64,000 nt of DNA from Spirosoma fluviale (GCF_900230225.1 NZ_OCNH01000002.1:185810-249809); one strand, 5' to 3'. Shown: positions 27,001-35,277, counted from the first letter of the stretch. The notes: a model not told the origin generated them from the letters alone. Numbers and translations are program-made.

Positions 27001-28179
27001 ATAAACGACATAGGCGCTGTCGCTTTCCGAACTGGACGACAGGATGCCAACGCCAATGCCGGAAATGTCGGGTTTGATACGGCCATCGTCCGTTGGTCCC
27101 CAACTGGTAAAATCGCTCAGCGGAACATCTGCCGATTGGTTATAGCCAAAATTCAGGTTCCCTACGGCCGCTACGGTCAGGATGTTTTTAGCATTGGCGT
27201 ACGTACTGATCTGGTCGTACCCTTCCTGATCATTACGGACCTGCGTACTGGTATTCCGGCTACTGCCGAAGTAATAGGGTTGTCCGACACCGGGGCCATT
27301 GGAGCCGTGGTCATTTCCGGCGGCCTTCACGATCAAATAATAAGGAGAATTTTGGGCGATCCGGTCCCAGTTGGCTGTTGTGGAGTTATAAAAGCCAAAT
27401 TTATAATCTTCGGTTTTACTGATGGTTGTGTCGCCCCACCATTCCCATTTTGTAGTACCACTGCGGGAGTCGTTATACACCCAGCCCGCATTGGAGCCAT
27501 AGGAGTGATTTGATATGAGCAGGTTAGGAGCCGCGGCACTCATCTCGGTCACATCGGAGTTAAAATCGTAGGCGCGTAAGTTGGTACCAAAAGCCATGCC
27601 TTTTACCTGTGGGTTAACGCCGGCAGCCATCATAATACCCGCCACGTGGGTCGAGTGACTGACCAGCGTAGCTGATGAATCGACCTGAACAACCCGGCTA
27701 CCCGTTCCATTCCGGAACTCAACATGACTCTCTCGCACTCTGCCACCATCCCAAACGCCGAGTTTATTTGTCAGTGTACTTCCCGAGAGCGAAACACCCA
27801 GGCTCCCACCGGCATACAGCGAATTGGTTCGGGTACTTATGCCCGCTTTGGTGGTGCTGTAGGTCGCATCGTAAATAAGCTCTCCGGTAGCCGTAATCTC
27901 GCGCAGCATCATAACCCGTCCGGAGGGCGAGATTTGTTTGACAGGTCGGTTTAGCCGCTGTGCTGCCGACAGGGCTGTGCGGTAGTTTTCGGTTTGGGCC
28001 TGCTCAATCGTTTTTCTGAGTTGGTTTTGTTGTACCCGCTGAGGGGCACTGTACTGAGGCAGGGATTGAGCAGTTAGAAGTGAGGAAGCGGTCAACCCTA
28101 AAAGGACGGTTGACCAGCCTGTGCGAGACCATAAACGTTGAGACATAAAAAAGTAGAGTAAAGCTGATGCAGCACTCAA
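24091..28179 (-). CDS. S8 family serine peptidase with GEVED, CARDB-like and T9SS sorting domains, 1362 aa
   Basis: A multidomain secreted protease. Signal region about residues 10-40 (VLLGLTASSLLTAQ). Triad: Asp in LGVWDGGRVRESHVEF, His in LVSHSTHVAGIM, Ser in YDGTSMATPNVAGTL; the oxyanion Asn is in KAAGNDHGSNG. After the catalytic part come a GEVED-type domain (ADWNQNGSFDDAGETVAVSG and GNGETQDYVLNV), a CARDB-like domain (VGVTALVSPESNFCAQTGSN), and a module with NAFEGGSYGTAFQPAP. An Ig-like repeat (LTYQWYRNGQAISG) and the sorting domain (LSVYPNPATRQITVSL) complete it. It probably degrades extracellular protein. It lies 89 bp upstream of its shorter paralogue, in tandem on the same strand. 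Confidence 0.93.
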   Translation of the reverse strand: MSAASALLYFFMSQRLWSRTGWSTVLLGLTASSLLTAQSLPQYSAPQRVQQNQLRKTIEQAQTENYRTALSAAQRLNRPVKQISPSGRVMMLREITATGELIYDATYSTTKAGISTRTNSLYAGGSLGVSLSGSTLTNKLGVWDGGRVRESHVEFRNGTGSRVVQVDSSATLVSHSTHVAGIMMAAGVNPQVKGMAFGTNLRAYDFNSDVTEMSAAAPNLLISNHSYGSNAGWVYNDSRSGTTKWEWWGDTTISKTEDYKFGFYNSTTANWDRIAQNSPYYLIVKAAGNDHGSNGPGVGQPYYFGSSRNTSTQVRNDQEGYDQISTYANAKNILTVAAVGNLNFGYNQSADVPLSDFTSWGPTDDGRIKPDISGIGVGILSSSSESDSAYVVYDGTSMATPNVAGTLLLLQELYSQRNSGRFMRSSTLKGLALHTADEAGSTPGPDYRYGWGLLNAEQAGRVILNTNQNHLLDERTLNQAETYSLTVVASGLGPLVSTICWTDPAGTASTVSAANLNNRTPKLVNDLDVRISDGTNTSLPWVLDPDNPSATATRGDNIRDNVEQVLIANPIPGRSYTITVTSKGTLGGGKQDYALLVSGIGGKAYCTSGATSTADTKINQVQFSNINQSGAAGCTSYTDFSQAVGTVQIGQQIPLTVSLGTCGATRNVIVKAFADWNQNGSFDDAGETVAVSGVLSNSAQFTATVTIPTNVQTAQNVRFRIVAVETENAASVVACGSYGNGETQDYVLNVIQTTNDVGVTALVSPESNFCAQTGSNLTVSVRLHNYGTANQTDVPVNVRITDANNNTVTTLSGIVPQLTAFRESTVSLQLPASVVLAPAQTYQFIISSGLGTDQNVANNSLTVTRSTALAPSNGVFSVTRCGSDTTISLRNIGEGTAFWYDAPTGGNLLAAGNQVAVKSIPASGQFYASLNTFSGTIGPVNKNAFEGGSYGTAFQPAPLITTQVPLLIESARLYIGSAGTITFTVRKYDNTAVSSVTLDVTPTRTQSLTTSTGGTYPDDPNDEGAIYPLNLRIPSAGDYKITIDYGDGASIFRSNSAVTGLPYQLNTQSGQPVVSIKGALFNSGTSTDTLKTAWYYFYNMSVRSLDCPGPQRVAVTPAAGTGTTATITPNGSTSVCQGASVLLQANTGTGLTYQWYRNGQAISGATSSTLLTATAGSYIVQVSNNCLPVNSAAVAITLQTAQTPTITANGFTLTSNATTNIQWLLDGVPITGATSPTFTVVKTGRYSVRGSVNGCGELISGDVYLTILAAEPVTDDVNLSVYPNPATRQITVSLTDASVSTKAPTVRLTNLTGQTVRTGTLQRDGKSYSTIFDVADLPGGTFFVIVEDDRAQNVRVKRIRKQ

Positions 28180-28569
28180 TGAAATACGTATAATCTTTAC
28201 GTAAGACAGCGTGGTTCTGTTGCGTAACCGTTTGGCTGTATCGGTTGTTTTATCGACTTTTTAATGTACAATGACGTTTAGTTCTTCGACTAGGGGCGGT
28301 ATTGCCTTCACATGGTTCTTCAGGTAAGGAAACGGAGCAATCAGTCAGGGGAGTTGTCATTGTGTAGACGGATACTCTGATTACCTCCGTAGATTTACGA
28401 AGTTCGATACTGATAAAAAGCGTTCTGGCTCGCTGATCTGCCCGACTCAACTGGCTGAGCTCGCTCACTAACGATTGTAGTAAGTTTGCCGTCAATTTTA
28501 ATTTCTTCCTGATTAAACGCTTCGTTACTTATCTTGTCATACCCCCATAGCCAACAACGCTTCCTCACC
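28180..28569. other. Divergent intergenic region, 390 bp
   Basis: This separates the 1362-aa protease gene (-) from the DUF1800 gene (+). TAAGTTTG at 28491-28498 fits the -7 consensus for the rightward gene, without a good -33 partner. No ORF, hairpin with a T tract or repeat stands out. Confidence 0.4.
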
Positions 28570-30006
28570 ATGGACAAACTCACAAGACAGCAACAAACCC
28601 GTCATCTGTTCGCACGGGCGGCTTTTGGAGCAACTCCCGCCGAGTTGACCGAAGCCGACCAAAAATCCCTGCGAAAAGTAGTCCGTCAACTGTTTCGGGA
28701 TAGTGAAGCTGTAACGGAGTTACGCGTTGTAGAGCCCGAGCAAAACGAAACGAAGCAGCAGTTGAAAGGCATGGTGCGCGATGGTCAACTCGACAAAGAC
28801 ATGCTCAAAGAACGCATTCGGGAGAATGCTGAAAAGGTGCGCGACCTCAATCTATTGTGGATCGACCGGATGGCAACCGGCAAAGGCGCATTGCGCGAGA
28901 AGATGGCGCTGTTCTGGCACGGTCATTTTGCCTGCCGGGCTCAGGGCCGGAATCCGCTGCTTATGCAGCAGTACGCCAACACACTTCGGCAAAATGCTCT
29001 GGGTAAATTTGGTGATTTACTGATGGCGGTCTCCAAAGAGCCAGCCATGCTTCAATTTCTGAATAACCAGCAAAACCGGAAAAATGCCCCGAACGAGAAC
29101 TTTGCCCGTGAGGTGATGGAGTTGTTTACGCTGGGTCGTGGCAATTATTCCGAACATGACATTAAGGAAGCTGCCCGCGCTTTTACGGGCTGGCAGTTTA
29201 CGCCCGAAGGCCAGTTTGTGTTTCGGGAGCGGGTTCATGACGAAGGTGAAAAGACGATCTTTGGTAAAACAGGCCCTTTCAAGGGCGAAGACGTAATTGC
29301 GATGTTGCTCGAAAACCGGCAGACCGCCCGCTTCGTCACGGCTAAGATTTACCGATTTTTCGTCAATGAGAACGAAGACAAAAAGCGGGTCGATGAACTG
29401 GCCGATCAGTTCTACAAGAGCGGCTATGACATTACCGGGCTGATGGAGCAGATCTTCAGTGCCGACTGGTTCTACGATCCTAAAAATATCGGGGCGCACA
29501 TTAAATCACCCGTTGAGCTACTGGCCGGACTGCGTCATACCCTGGGTGTGCAGTTCGATCAGCCTCAGCCGCAGATTTTTGTTCAGCGAACACTGGGTCA
29601 ACTGCTGTTTTATCCGCCCAATGTAGCGGGTTGGCCGGGTGGTAAAAACTGGATCGACTCATCGAGCCTGCTATTTCGGATGCAGTTGCCAAATTACGTC
29701 CTCAAAGCCGCCGATGTACTGGTGCGGCCTAAAGAAGACGGCGATGTGAACACCCAGTTGTTGGCCCGTAAAGGGAATGCGAAGTTTCGCACAACCGTCA
29801 ACTGGGCCGACTTTGAGAAGGCTTTTATCAATACACCCGATGCCGGGCTAACGAATGCACTGGCTGAAACACTGCTGCCCTTTCCGCTGCGTCCAGACCA
29901 AAAAACTGTACTTGAGAGTCAACTAAAACCCGGCCAGACCCGCCCCGAACGCATTCATACGCTAACGGCTGCCATTATGAGCCTGCCGGAGTATCAACTA
30001 ACTTAA
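28570..30006 (+). CDS. DUF1800 domain-containing protein
   Basis: About 478 aa from ATG 28570 (MDKLTRQQQTRHLFARAAFG); an upstream in-frame start would add 12 unrelated residues. Family features: HLFARAAFGATPAEL near the N-terminus, FWHGHFACRAQGRNPLLMQQ, NENFAREVMELFTLGRGNYS, and the C-terminal FYPPNVAGWPGGKNWIDSSS. The DUF1800 role is unknown; it nearly always pairs with DUF1501, as here. No clear signal peptide. It probably forms a two-gene operon with the next gene (96-bp gap holding an inverted repeat). Confidence 0.9.
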   Translation: MDKLTRQQQTRHLFARAAFGATPAELTEADQKSLRKVVRQLFRDSEAVTELRVVEPEQNETKQQLKGMVRDGQLDKDMLKERIRENAEKVRDLNLLWIDRMATGKGALREKMALFWHGHFACRAQGRNPLLMQQYANTLRQNALGKFGDLLMAVSKEPAMLQFLNNQQNRKNAPNENFAREVMELFTLGRGNYSEHDIKEAARAFTGWQFTPEGQFVFRERVHDEGEKTIFGKTGPFKGEDVIAMLLENRQTARFVTAKIYRFFVNENEDKKRVDELADQFYKSGYDITGLMEQIFSADWFYDPKNIGAHIKSPVELLAGLRHTLGVQFDQPQPQIFVQRTLGQLLFYPPNVAGWPGGKNWIDSSSLLFRMQLPNYVLKAADVLVRPKEDGDVNTQLLARKGNAKFRTTVNWADFEKAFINTPDAGLTNALAETLLPFPLRPDQKTVLESQLKPGQTRPERIHTLTAAIMSLPEYQLT

Positions 30007-30010
30007 TTTT

Positions 30011-30087
30011 GAATGAGTGAATGCTAGAATGGGTGAATAGAAACGTCAGCCGATTTTCCATTCACTCATCGTATCATTCACTCATTC
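30011..30087. repeat. Inverted repeat between DUF1800 and DUF1501 genes
   Basis: GAATGAGTGAATG (30011-30023) is exactly inverted at 30075-30087. It lies in the gap of a presumed two-gene operon, so it may attenuate or stabilise the transcript. Similar AATGAATG-rich words occur at 47375-47450 and 60020-60095. Confidence 0.6.
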
Positions 30088-30102
30088 GCTCATTGCAAAA
30101 TC

Positions 30103-31350
30103 ATGAACCGTAGAAACTTCCTCAAACAGTCGGCGTTTACAACGGCGGGAACGATGCTGATTCCGCATTTCCTGAAGGCGTATGAGTCGCAGATGCTGGG
30201 CATGGGACCGGCCCCGACCGGTAAAATTCTGGTAGTCGTACAGTTGTCGGGTGGTAACGACGGGCTCAACACCGTTATCCCGTATCGGAATGATATTTAC
30301 TACCGGGAGCGCCCAACCATTGCCATTCGACCTGACAAAGTGCTTCAACTGAACGACGAAATCGGGCTTCATCCGGCCATGGGTCCGTTGAAGGCGTTGT
30401 ATGACGAGGGGCTGCTCACCGTGATCAACAACGTTGGCTACCCAAACCCCGACCGGTCTCATTTTCGCTCGATGGACATCTGGCAAACCGCCAGCGATTC
30501 CGATAAATACGTAAATACCGGTTGGGTAGGCCGGTATTTAGATGCTGCCTGTGCCGGGAAAGCCCAACAACCGTATCGTACCATTGAGGTCGATGATACG
30601 TTGAGTCTGGCTATGAAAGGCAGTGAACTCAATGGCCTGGCGGTGCTGGACCCGAAAAAGCTGTACAACCAGACCCGAAGCAGCCTCGTTACGGGGTTAA
30701 GCAAGGAGAGAGTACAAAACCATGACGCGCACGAGCCCGAATCCGTGTCGTATCTGTACAAAACCCTGGCCGAAACGGTCTCCTCTGCCGACTATGTCTA
30801 TGAAAAAGTAAGCCGGACGAGCCAGCCGATCAGTTCGGTACCCGCCGGAACTGTGCTCACAACGTATCCGAACAACGAGCTGGGAAACCGGCTTAAAACC
30901 GTATCGAAGTTAATTCAGGCTGGCGTCGATACGAGCGTTTATTACGTGTCTATTTCCGGGTTCGACACACACATTAACCAACCCGGCCAGCAGGAGCGGC
31001 TTTTGGGGCAATATGCCGAATCCGTTGGGGCGTTTATGGCCGATCTAAAAATTGCCGGACGTCAGAATGATGTGATGATGATGACTTTCTCGGAGTTTGG
31101 TCGGCGGGTGAAGCAGAACGCCAGCAACGGAACCGACCACGGTACTGCCAATAACGTGTTTCTGATTGGTGGCGGACTGCCCGCCCGGCGCGTCCTGAAC
31201 GAAGCGCCCAACCTGACTAAGTTAACGGACGGCGACCTGACCTATTCAGTCGATTTTCGTCAGATTTATGCAACCTTACTACACGACTATCTGGGTGCCG
31301 ACGATGTGGCTATTTTGGGTCGAAAATTCGATGGCGTTAAGATCGTATAA
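30103..31350 (+). CDS. DUF1501 domain-containing protein with a Tat-type signal
   Basis: A 415-aa protein of the DUF1501 (sulfatase-like fold) group. The N-terminus MNRRNFLKQSAFTTAGTMLI carries an RRNFLK twin-arginine motif, so export in folded form by the Tat pathway is likely. Family blocks include VVVQLSGGNDGLNTVIPYRN, GLHPAMGPLKALYDEG, SHFRSMDIWQTA and the C-terminal MMTFSEFGRRVKQNASNGTD followed by HGTANNVFLIGG. His and Asp residues in these blocks suggest a metal site. The biochemical role is unknown. It follows its usual partner, DUF1800. Confidence 0.9.
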   Translation: MNRRNFLKQSAFTTAGTMLIPHFLKAYESQMLGMGPAPTGKILVVVQLSGGNDGLNTVIPYRNDIYYRERPTIAIRPDKVLQLNDEIGLHPAMGPLKALYDEGLLTVINNVGYPNPDRSHFRSMDIWQTASDSDKYVNTGWVGRYLDAACAGKAQQPYRTIEVDDTLSLAMKGSELNGLAVLDPKKLYNQTRSSLVTGLSKERVQNHDAHEPESVSYLYKTLAETVSSADYVYEKVSRTSQPISSVPAGTVLTTYPNNELGNRLKTVSKLIQAGVDTSVYYVSISGFDTHINQPGQQERLLGQYAESVGAFMADLKIAGRQNDVMMMTFSEFGRRVKQNASNGTDHGTANNVFLIGGGLPARRVLNEAPNLTKLTDGDLTYSVDFRQIYATLLHDYLGADDVAILGRKFDGVKIV

Positions 31351-31540
31351 GTGAGGAGATGTTCCGGCGTATCGCTACGAGGCAGCTTTTCTGGCTTTTT
31401 CTAAACTGAAAGTACAGTATAGGGTTAGGACATAGAATAAGCCGACTGATTCGGGACCGGAACAAAAAAAACGATGAAATACGGGCAGAATGTGCCATAA
31501 ACTCTGTTATTTCGCAGAGAGTCAATTGATAATCTTCTGA

Positions 31541-32023
31541 ATGGTAGGTATAATTATGGGGAGCCTCTCCGACCGCAAGGTCATGCAGGAGGCCGCCGAC
31601 GTGTTAACAGAGTTAGGGGTAACGTGGGAAATGGACATTGTGTCGGCCCATCGGACACCCGAGAAAATGGTCGATTACGCGAAATCAGCCCGCGACCGTG
31701 GGTTGCGGGTTATTATCGCCGGGGCCGGAGGTGCTGCTCACCTGCCGGGTATGGTAGCCTCGCTGACAATACTACCCGTTATTGGCGTTCCCGTCAAATC
31801 CAGTAATTCAATTGATGGCTGGGACTCTGTACTGTCTATTCTTCAAATGCCCGGTGGCGTACCAGTAGCTACAATGGCGCTGGATGGGGCTCGAAATGCC
31901 GGTATTCTGGCAGCACAGATCGTTGGTACCTTCGATGAGGCCGTTGCCCGCAACCTGAGTCAGTTCAAAGAAAATTTAAAGGAAAAAGTGGCCGACATGA
32001 GTCGCCAGTTAACCAGACCCTAA
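31541..32023 (+). CDS. purE: N5-carboxyaminoimidazole ribonucleotide mutase (PurE class I)
   Basis: A 160-aa enzyme that moves the carboxyl group of N5-CAIR to make CAIR in de novo purine synthesis. Typical motifs: MGSLSDRKVMQEAADVL (substrate phosphate binding), DIVSAHRTPEKM (catalytic His), AGAGGAAHLPGMVAS and GVPVKSS. Length matches class I PurE. The partner purK is not adjacent; a LysM protein gene follows 18 bp later. purF and purM are elsewhere in this window. Confidence 0.96.
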   Translation: MVGIIMGSLSDRKVMQEAADVLTELGVTWEMDIVSAHRTPEKMVDYAKSARDRGLRVIIAGAGGAAHLPGMVASLTILPVIGVPVKSSNSIDGWDSVLSILQMPGGVPVATMALDGARNAGILAAQIVGTFDEAVARNLSQFKENLKEKVADMSRQLTRP

Positions 32024-32041
32024 CCCAATCCTGTTTTCGTT

Positions 32042-32851
32042 ATGGATGCCGACAATAAATCCGCCAATCCTCGTCCGGCTGGAAATTCCAGTTTACCCGC
32101 TATTACGCTCGTTGTGCTGGTGGGCCTGATTGCCGCGTTACTTTACGTTGGTTACGGCTACATCACCGACGACACCAATGGTTCTGATGAGTTAACCAAC
32201 GTTGCGCTCGATACGGTCACGCAGCAGCCAGTGGCCCAAAACGAACCGGAAATGCTGATGACGCCCCAGGAACAGGATACATCGTCGCAGCCTGCCCCCG
32301 TCGATTTATCGCAGGCAACACCTCCGGCCGATGCCCCCGAAGCCAACGCAAAAGCGGAAGAAGTAGCCGAAGACAATCGGGAAACAACCGGTGGCAAGCC
32401 CGGCCCTGAAGAAAAAGCGGCTGAAAAACCGGAAATGGAGCGCCCAAAAGCGGAGAAGCCTGTCGAAAAACCGAAACCTGAAAAGCCCAAGCCAGATGAT
32501 GCCGATAAAGCTAAAGTAGAGCGTGTGGCAGTCAAACCCGGTGGCGTATCGAGCACGTATACCGTTGGTGCCGGAGAAACCTTTTACGGTGTTGCCAATC
32601 GGTATAACATGAAGATCAATACCCTGAAAGAGCTGAACCCCGGCGTATCGGAAAGCGATATAAAAGCGGGCGTTACCAGATTAAAGGTGAAAGCCATGGC
32701 CGTTCACACGGTTGGTGCGGGCGATGTATTGCGGGTGGTAGCGCAGAAATACGGCGTGAGCAAGGAAGCGATCATGCGTGCCAATAAAAAGAACAAGGAC
32801 ATTGCCGTAAGGGGCGAAAAACTAATCATTCCCTTTCCCGAGAAACAGTGA
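32042..32851 (+). CDS. LysM domain-containing membrane-anchored protein
   Basis: A 269-aa protein with one membrane segment (about 19-42, AITLVVLVGLIAALLYVGYG). A long acidic Pro/Lys/Glu-rich linker (about 75-175; repeated EKPKPEKPKP) reaches into the periplasm. Two C-terminal LysM repeats follow: YTVGAGETFYGVANRYNMKI and HTVGAGDVLRVVAQKYGVSK. LysM binds peptidoglycan-type glycans, so this may tether the inner membrane to the cell wall. It lies 18 bp downstream of purE, so the two are probably co-transcribed despite unrelated roles. Confidence 0.88.
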   Translation: MDADNKSANPRPAGNSSLPAITLVVLVGLIAALLYVGYGYITDDTNGSDELTNVALDTVTQQPVAQNEPEMLMTPQEQDTSSQPAPVDLSQATPPADAPEANAKAEEVAEDNRETTGGKPGPEEKAAEKPEMERPKAEKPVEKPKPEKPKPDDADKAKVERVAVKPGGVSSTYTVGAGETFYGVANRYNMKINTLKELNPGVSESDIKAGVTRLKVKAMAVHTVGAGDVLRVVAQKYGVSKEAIMRANKKNKDIAVRGEKLIIPFPEKQ

Positions 32852-32864
32852 TGTTTTTAGTAGT

Positions 32865-33097
32865 AGGAGTGAGGAGCGAGGAGTGAAGAGTTGCTGACGC
32901 GAGTGAGCTGGCGCGGGTATTTACCCGTGCCTTTTTATTTCGTCAGTATTTACTGACGCTTTGTTGACTACCGCCAGCGAACCGGGACGCCGGACCGGCT
33001 GGCTAGATAAAAAAGCACGGGTTCAACCGGAACGCCGGATCAACCCGCGCCAGCCTCGTGCGCGTCAGCAACTCCTCGCTCCCAACTCCTCACTCCT
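32865..33097. repeat. Large imperfect inverted repeat between convergent genes
   Basis: The left arm starts AGGAGTGAGGAG at 32865; its inverted counterpart ends at 33097. The complement continues inward through AGTTGCTGACGCG and GCTGGCGCGGGT blocks. A second internal hairpin (GTATTTACCCGTGCC, CGTCAGTATTTACTGACG) sits in the middle. It probably ends transcription of both the LysM gene (+) and the DUF481 gene (-). No gene is seen in this 254-bp gap. Confidence 0.65.
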
Positions 33098-33105
33098 TAA
33101 AAAAA

Positions 33106-33957
33106 TCACTTCCGCTCGTACACAAGCCCCAGCGTAAACCGGAAATCGTTGTTTTGCAGGCCGGGACCAACCAGGCTTTCGTAGGCATTGGCAACCGTTG
33201 AGCGCAGACTGGTTGTTGAGGTGAGTTTAATTTGCACACTTAAGCTGGCATTCCATCTTACATTGTACTGCCCGAGGGCGGGTTGGTAAAACGTGGTATG
33301 CGTAATCTTGAAGCGGTCCTTATCGAAAGAGTACTCGCCAAACAAACGCAGTGAATTACGGACGATGGAAATATCGTTGAGTTCGATAAAATCGGTTCGC
33401 TCATGCATCACCACATCCGTAATAGAAATATACGCTCGCTGGCGATTCAGGAGTTTGTACCCCAGTCCACCGGCTGCCGTCCAGCGGTGGTTGATCTGCC
33501 GAAGGTTACTCCGCTCATAGGAACCAAAAGCTAGGTAATACAGCCGCTTTTGGGATCGGTAGGTCGTGCGAAAATCGCCAAACCACTCCCGCTCGGCCAG
33601 TAGCTTATTCTGCTTCCCATACACAAACGACGGATTGCTTGATAGCTTAAAGTAATTGCTTAGCTGGTAGTCGAAGGAACTGGCTAATTGCAACAGCGTA
33701 CGGTCTACATTGCCTGCGGTTACGGTGCCGTCTGCACTAAAACGGTATCGAAAGATGCGGGTTACGGGCTTTGGCAGCTTCGCAGAATCTATTTTGGGCT
33801 GGGTAGCAGCGGTTGTACTTGAGTCGGTTTTACTGACTTTGCTGGAATCGGGGGTTGACGGACGTAGTGGGTCCGGCTGCTCAACGATCTGAGCGTATGA
33901 GCTAATATAAGTGAGTAGAAATACGAATAGGAGAACGATTAGCGGGAAGTTTTTCAC
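33106..33957 (-). CDS. DUF481 family outer-membrane beta-barrel protein
   Basis: A 283-aa protein with a signal peptide (MKNFPLIVLLFVFLLTYISSYAQ), a Ser/Thr/Pro/Lys linker (about 30-65), then alternating aromatic/polar strands such as FRYRFSADGTVTAGNVDRTL, YFKLSSNPSFVYGKQNKLLA and LYYLAFGSYERSNLRQINHR. It ends with an outer-membrane-type C-terminal strand (FRFTLGLVYERK). DUF481 proteins are thought to be outer-membrane barrels of unknown function. It is divergent from the oxidoreductase gene across a short region with an operator-like palindrome. Confidence 0.82.
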   Translation of the reverse strand: MKNFPLIVLLFVFLLTYISSYAQIVEQPDPLRPSTPDSSKVSKTDSSTTAATQPKIDSAKLPKPVTRIFRYRFSADGTVTAGNVDRTLLQLASSFDYQLSNYFKLSSNPSFVYGKQNKLLAEREWFGDFRTTYRSQKRLYYLAFGSYERSNLRQINHRWTAAGGLGYKLLNRQRAYISITDVVMHERTDFIELNDISIVRNSLRLFGEYSFDKDRFKITHTTFYQPALGQYNVRWNASLSVQIKLTSTTSLRSTVANAYESLVGPGLQNNDFRFTLGLVYERK

Positions 33958-34002
33958 AGAAAGCTGAGATGTTGAGGGCGCAACTTAGAAAAAAAAGATA
34001 CA

Positions 34003-34027
34003 TTTGACGACCGACCGATCGGTCAAA
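34003..34027. promoter_or_regulatory. Operator-like palindrome upstream of the Gfo/Idh/MocA gene
   Basis: A central perfect palindrome GACCGATCGGTC (34013-34024) is nested in an outer TTTGAC (34003-34008) and GTCAAA (34022-34027) pair. This layout is typical of TetR-family operators. It is 38 bp before the oxidoreductase ATG. No TetR gene is adjacent. Confidence 0.5.
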
Positions 34028-34064
34028 TTATCCTATAACCAACTACTCCGTTACGCCTTTTACC

Positions 34065-35033
34065 ATGACTCGCTGGGGAATATTAGGACCGGGCCGCATT
34101 GCCCATAAATTTGCACAGGACCTGCTTACGCTGCCCGATGCTCAACTGTATGCCGTTGCATCAACAAACCTGCAACGCGCTCAAGAGTTTGCCAGCCAGT
34201 ACAATGCCCCCCATGCGCTGGGCTCGTACGAAGAACTGTTATCGCTTCCGGATCTGGACGTGGTTTACGTGGCTACTCCGCACACGAAACACCACGAAAA
34301 TGTGCTGATGCTGCTAAATGGAAAAATTCCTGTACTAGGCGAAAAACCATTTGCCATGAATGGCGAGCAGGTTCGGGAAATGGTCGATCTGGCCCGAGAA
34401 AAGGGTATATTCCTGATGGAAGCCCTATGGAGCCGGTTCATGCCGGGTGTGGTGAAAGCGCTGGAACTGGTTCAGTCGGGGGCCATTGGCAAGGTGGTTT
34501 CGGTAAAGGCTGATTTTGGGTTCAAAGCGCCTTTCTCGCCCGAAGGCCGTCTGTTCGACAAAGCGCTGGGCGGTGGCTCGCTGCTCGATATTGGTATTTA
34601 TCCGCTGTTCTTTTCCTACCTAATGCTGGGCAAGCCCCAAACCATCAAAGCCTCCGCCATTTTTGGCTCGACCGGTGCCGATGAACAATGCGGTATGGTG
34701 CTTACCTACGCCGATGGACAAATCGCCCTGCTGGACAGTACCTTGCAGGCAAAAACGGATTGTGTCGGACTGATTCAGGGCGAGACGGGCCAGATTCGCG
34801 TACACGGCCGTTTTCACGAAACGATGGCTATTTCGCTGGAACCAGCCGAAGAGCAGCCTACCGTATTCAACTTTCCCCGCACTACGCACGGCTACGATTA
34901 CGAAGCTGCCCACGTGATGCAGTGTCTGGCCGAGGGAAAAACCGAAAGCCCGCTCTGGTCGCTCGATGATAGCCTGAACCTGATGGAACTGCTCGACGCC
35001 GTGCGGGCCGAAGCCGGTATTGTTTATGAATGA
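34065..35033 (+). CDS. Gfo/Idh/MocA family NAD(P)-dependent oxidoreductase
   Basis: A 322-aa dehydrogenase. The N-terminal Rossmann fold starts MTRWGILGPGRIAHKFAQDL, with the conserved EKPFAMN block (GEKPFAMNGEQVREMV) near residue 92. The C-terminal GFO_IDH_MocA_C-like domain contains GGGSLLDIGIYPLFFSYLML. Family members oxidise sugars, inositols or trans-dihydrodiols; the ALWSRFMPG and GGSLLDIGIYP spacing is closest to the dihydrodiol dehydrogenase/glucose-fructose oxidoreductase-like branch (inference). The exact substrate is unknown. It has its own promoter region with a TetR-type palindrome. Confidence 0.9.
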   Translation: MTRWGILGPGRIAHKFAQDLLTLPDAQLYAVASTNLQRAQEFASQYNAPHALGSYEELLSLPDLDVVYVATPHTKHHENVLMLLNGKIPVLGEKPFAMNGEQVREMVDLAREKGIFLMEALWSRFMPGVVKALELVQSGAIGKVVSVKADFGFKAPFSPEGRLFDKALGGGSLLDIGIYPLFFSYLMLGKPQTIKASAIFGSTGADEQCGMVLTYADGQIALLDSTLQAKTDCVGLIQGETGQIRVHGRFHETMAISLEPAEEQPTVFNFPRTTHGYDYEAAHVMQCLAEGKTESPLWSLDDSLNLMELLDAVRAEAGIVYE

Positions 35034-35082
35034 TGGGCTATAGGGTTCGAAATTCAGGATTTTGAGTGCCATAGACACAATA

Positions 35083-35202
35083 TGTTTGTAGATAAAGTGC
35101 CCCTGTGAGCTAATCAACGTGCCGTAGATACGCGACCTGTACCGATTGTTGCGTACCTACGGCACACTCGTTGGGTCAGAGGGGCACTTATATCTACAAA
35201 CA
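35083..35202. repeat. Nested inverted repeat downstream of the oxidoreductase gene
   Basis: Outer arms TGTTTGTAGATAAAGTGCCC (from 35083) and their inverse (ending 35202) enclose an inner pair, GTGCCGTAG near 35120 with CTACGGCAC near 35157-35165. It lies between convergent genes (oxidoreductase + and DUF3784-like -) and may form a cruciform or terminate both transcripts. Confidence 0.6.
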
Positions 35203-35277
35203 CCGAGCGGCAACGGACGACCGTCGCTACGCGGCCATCAATCCCTTTTCTCCTTTGCAGCATGACAGATCGATATT

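Noticed and set aside
24039..27954. Long plus-strand frames opposite the large protease genes, such as 25693-26259 and 26932-27513
   Set aside because: They lie wholly inside well-supported genes on the other strand, have no family features and follow from the high-GC codon pattern.
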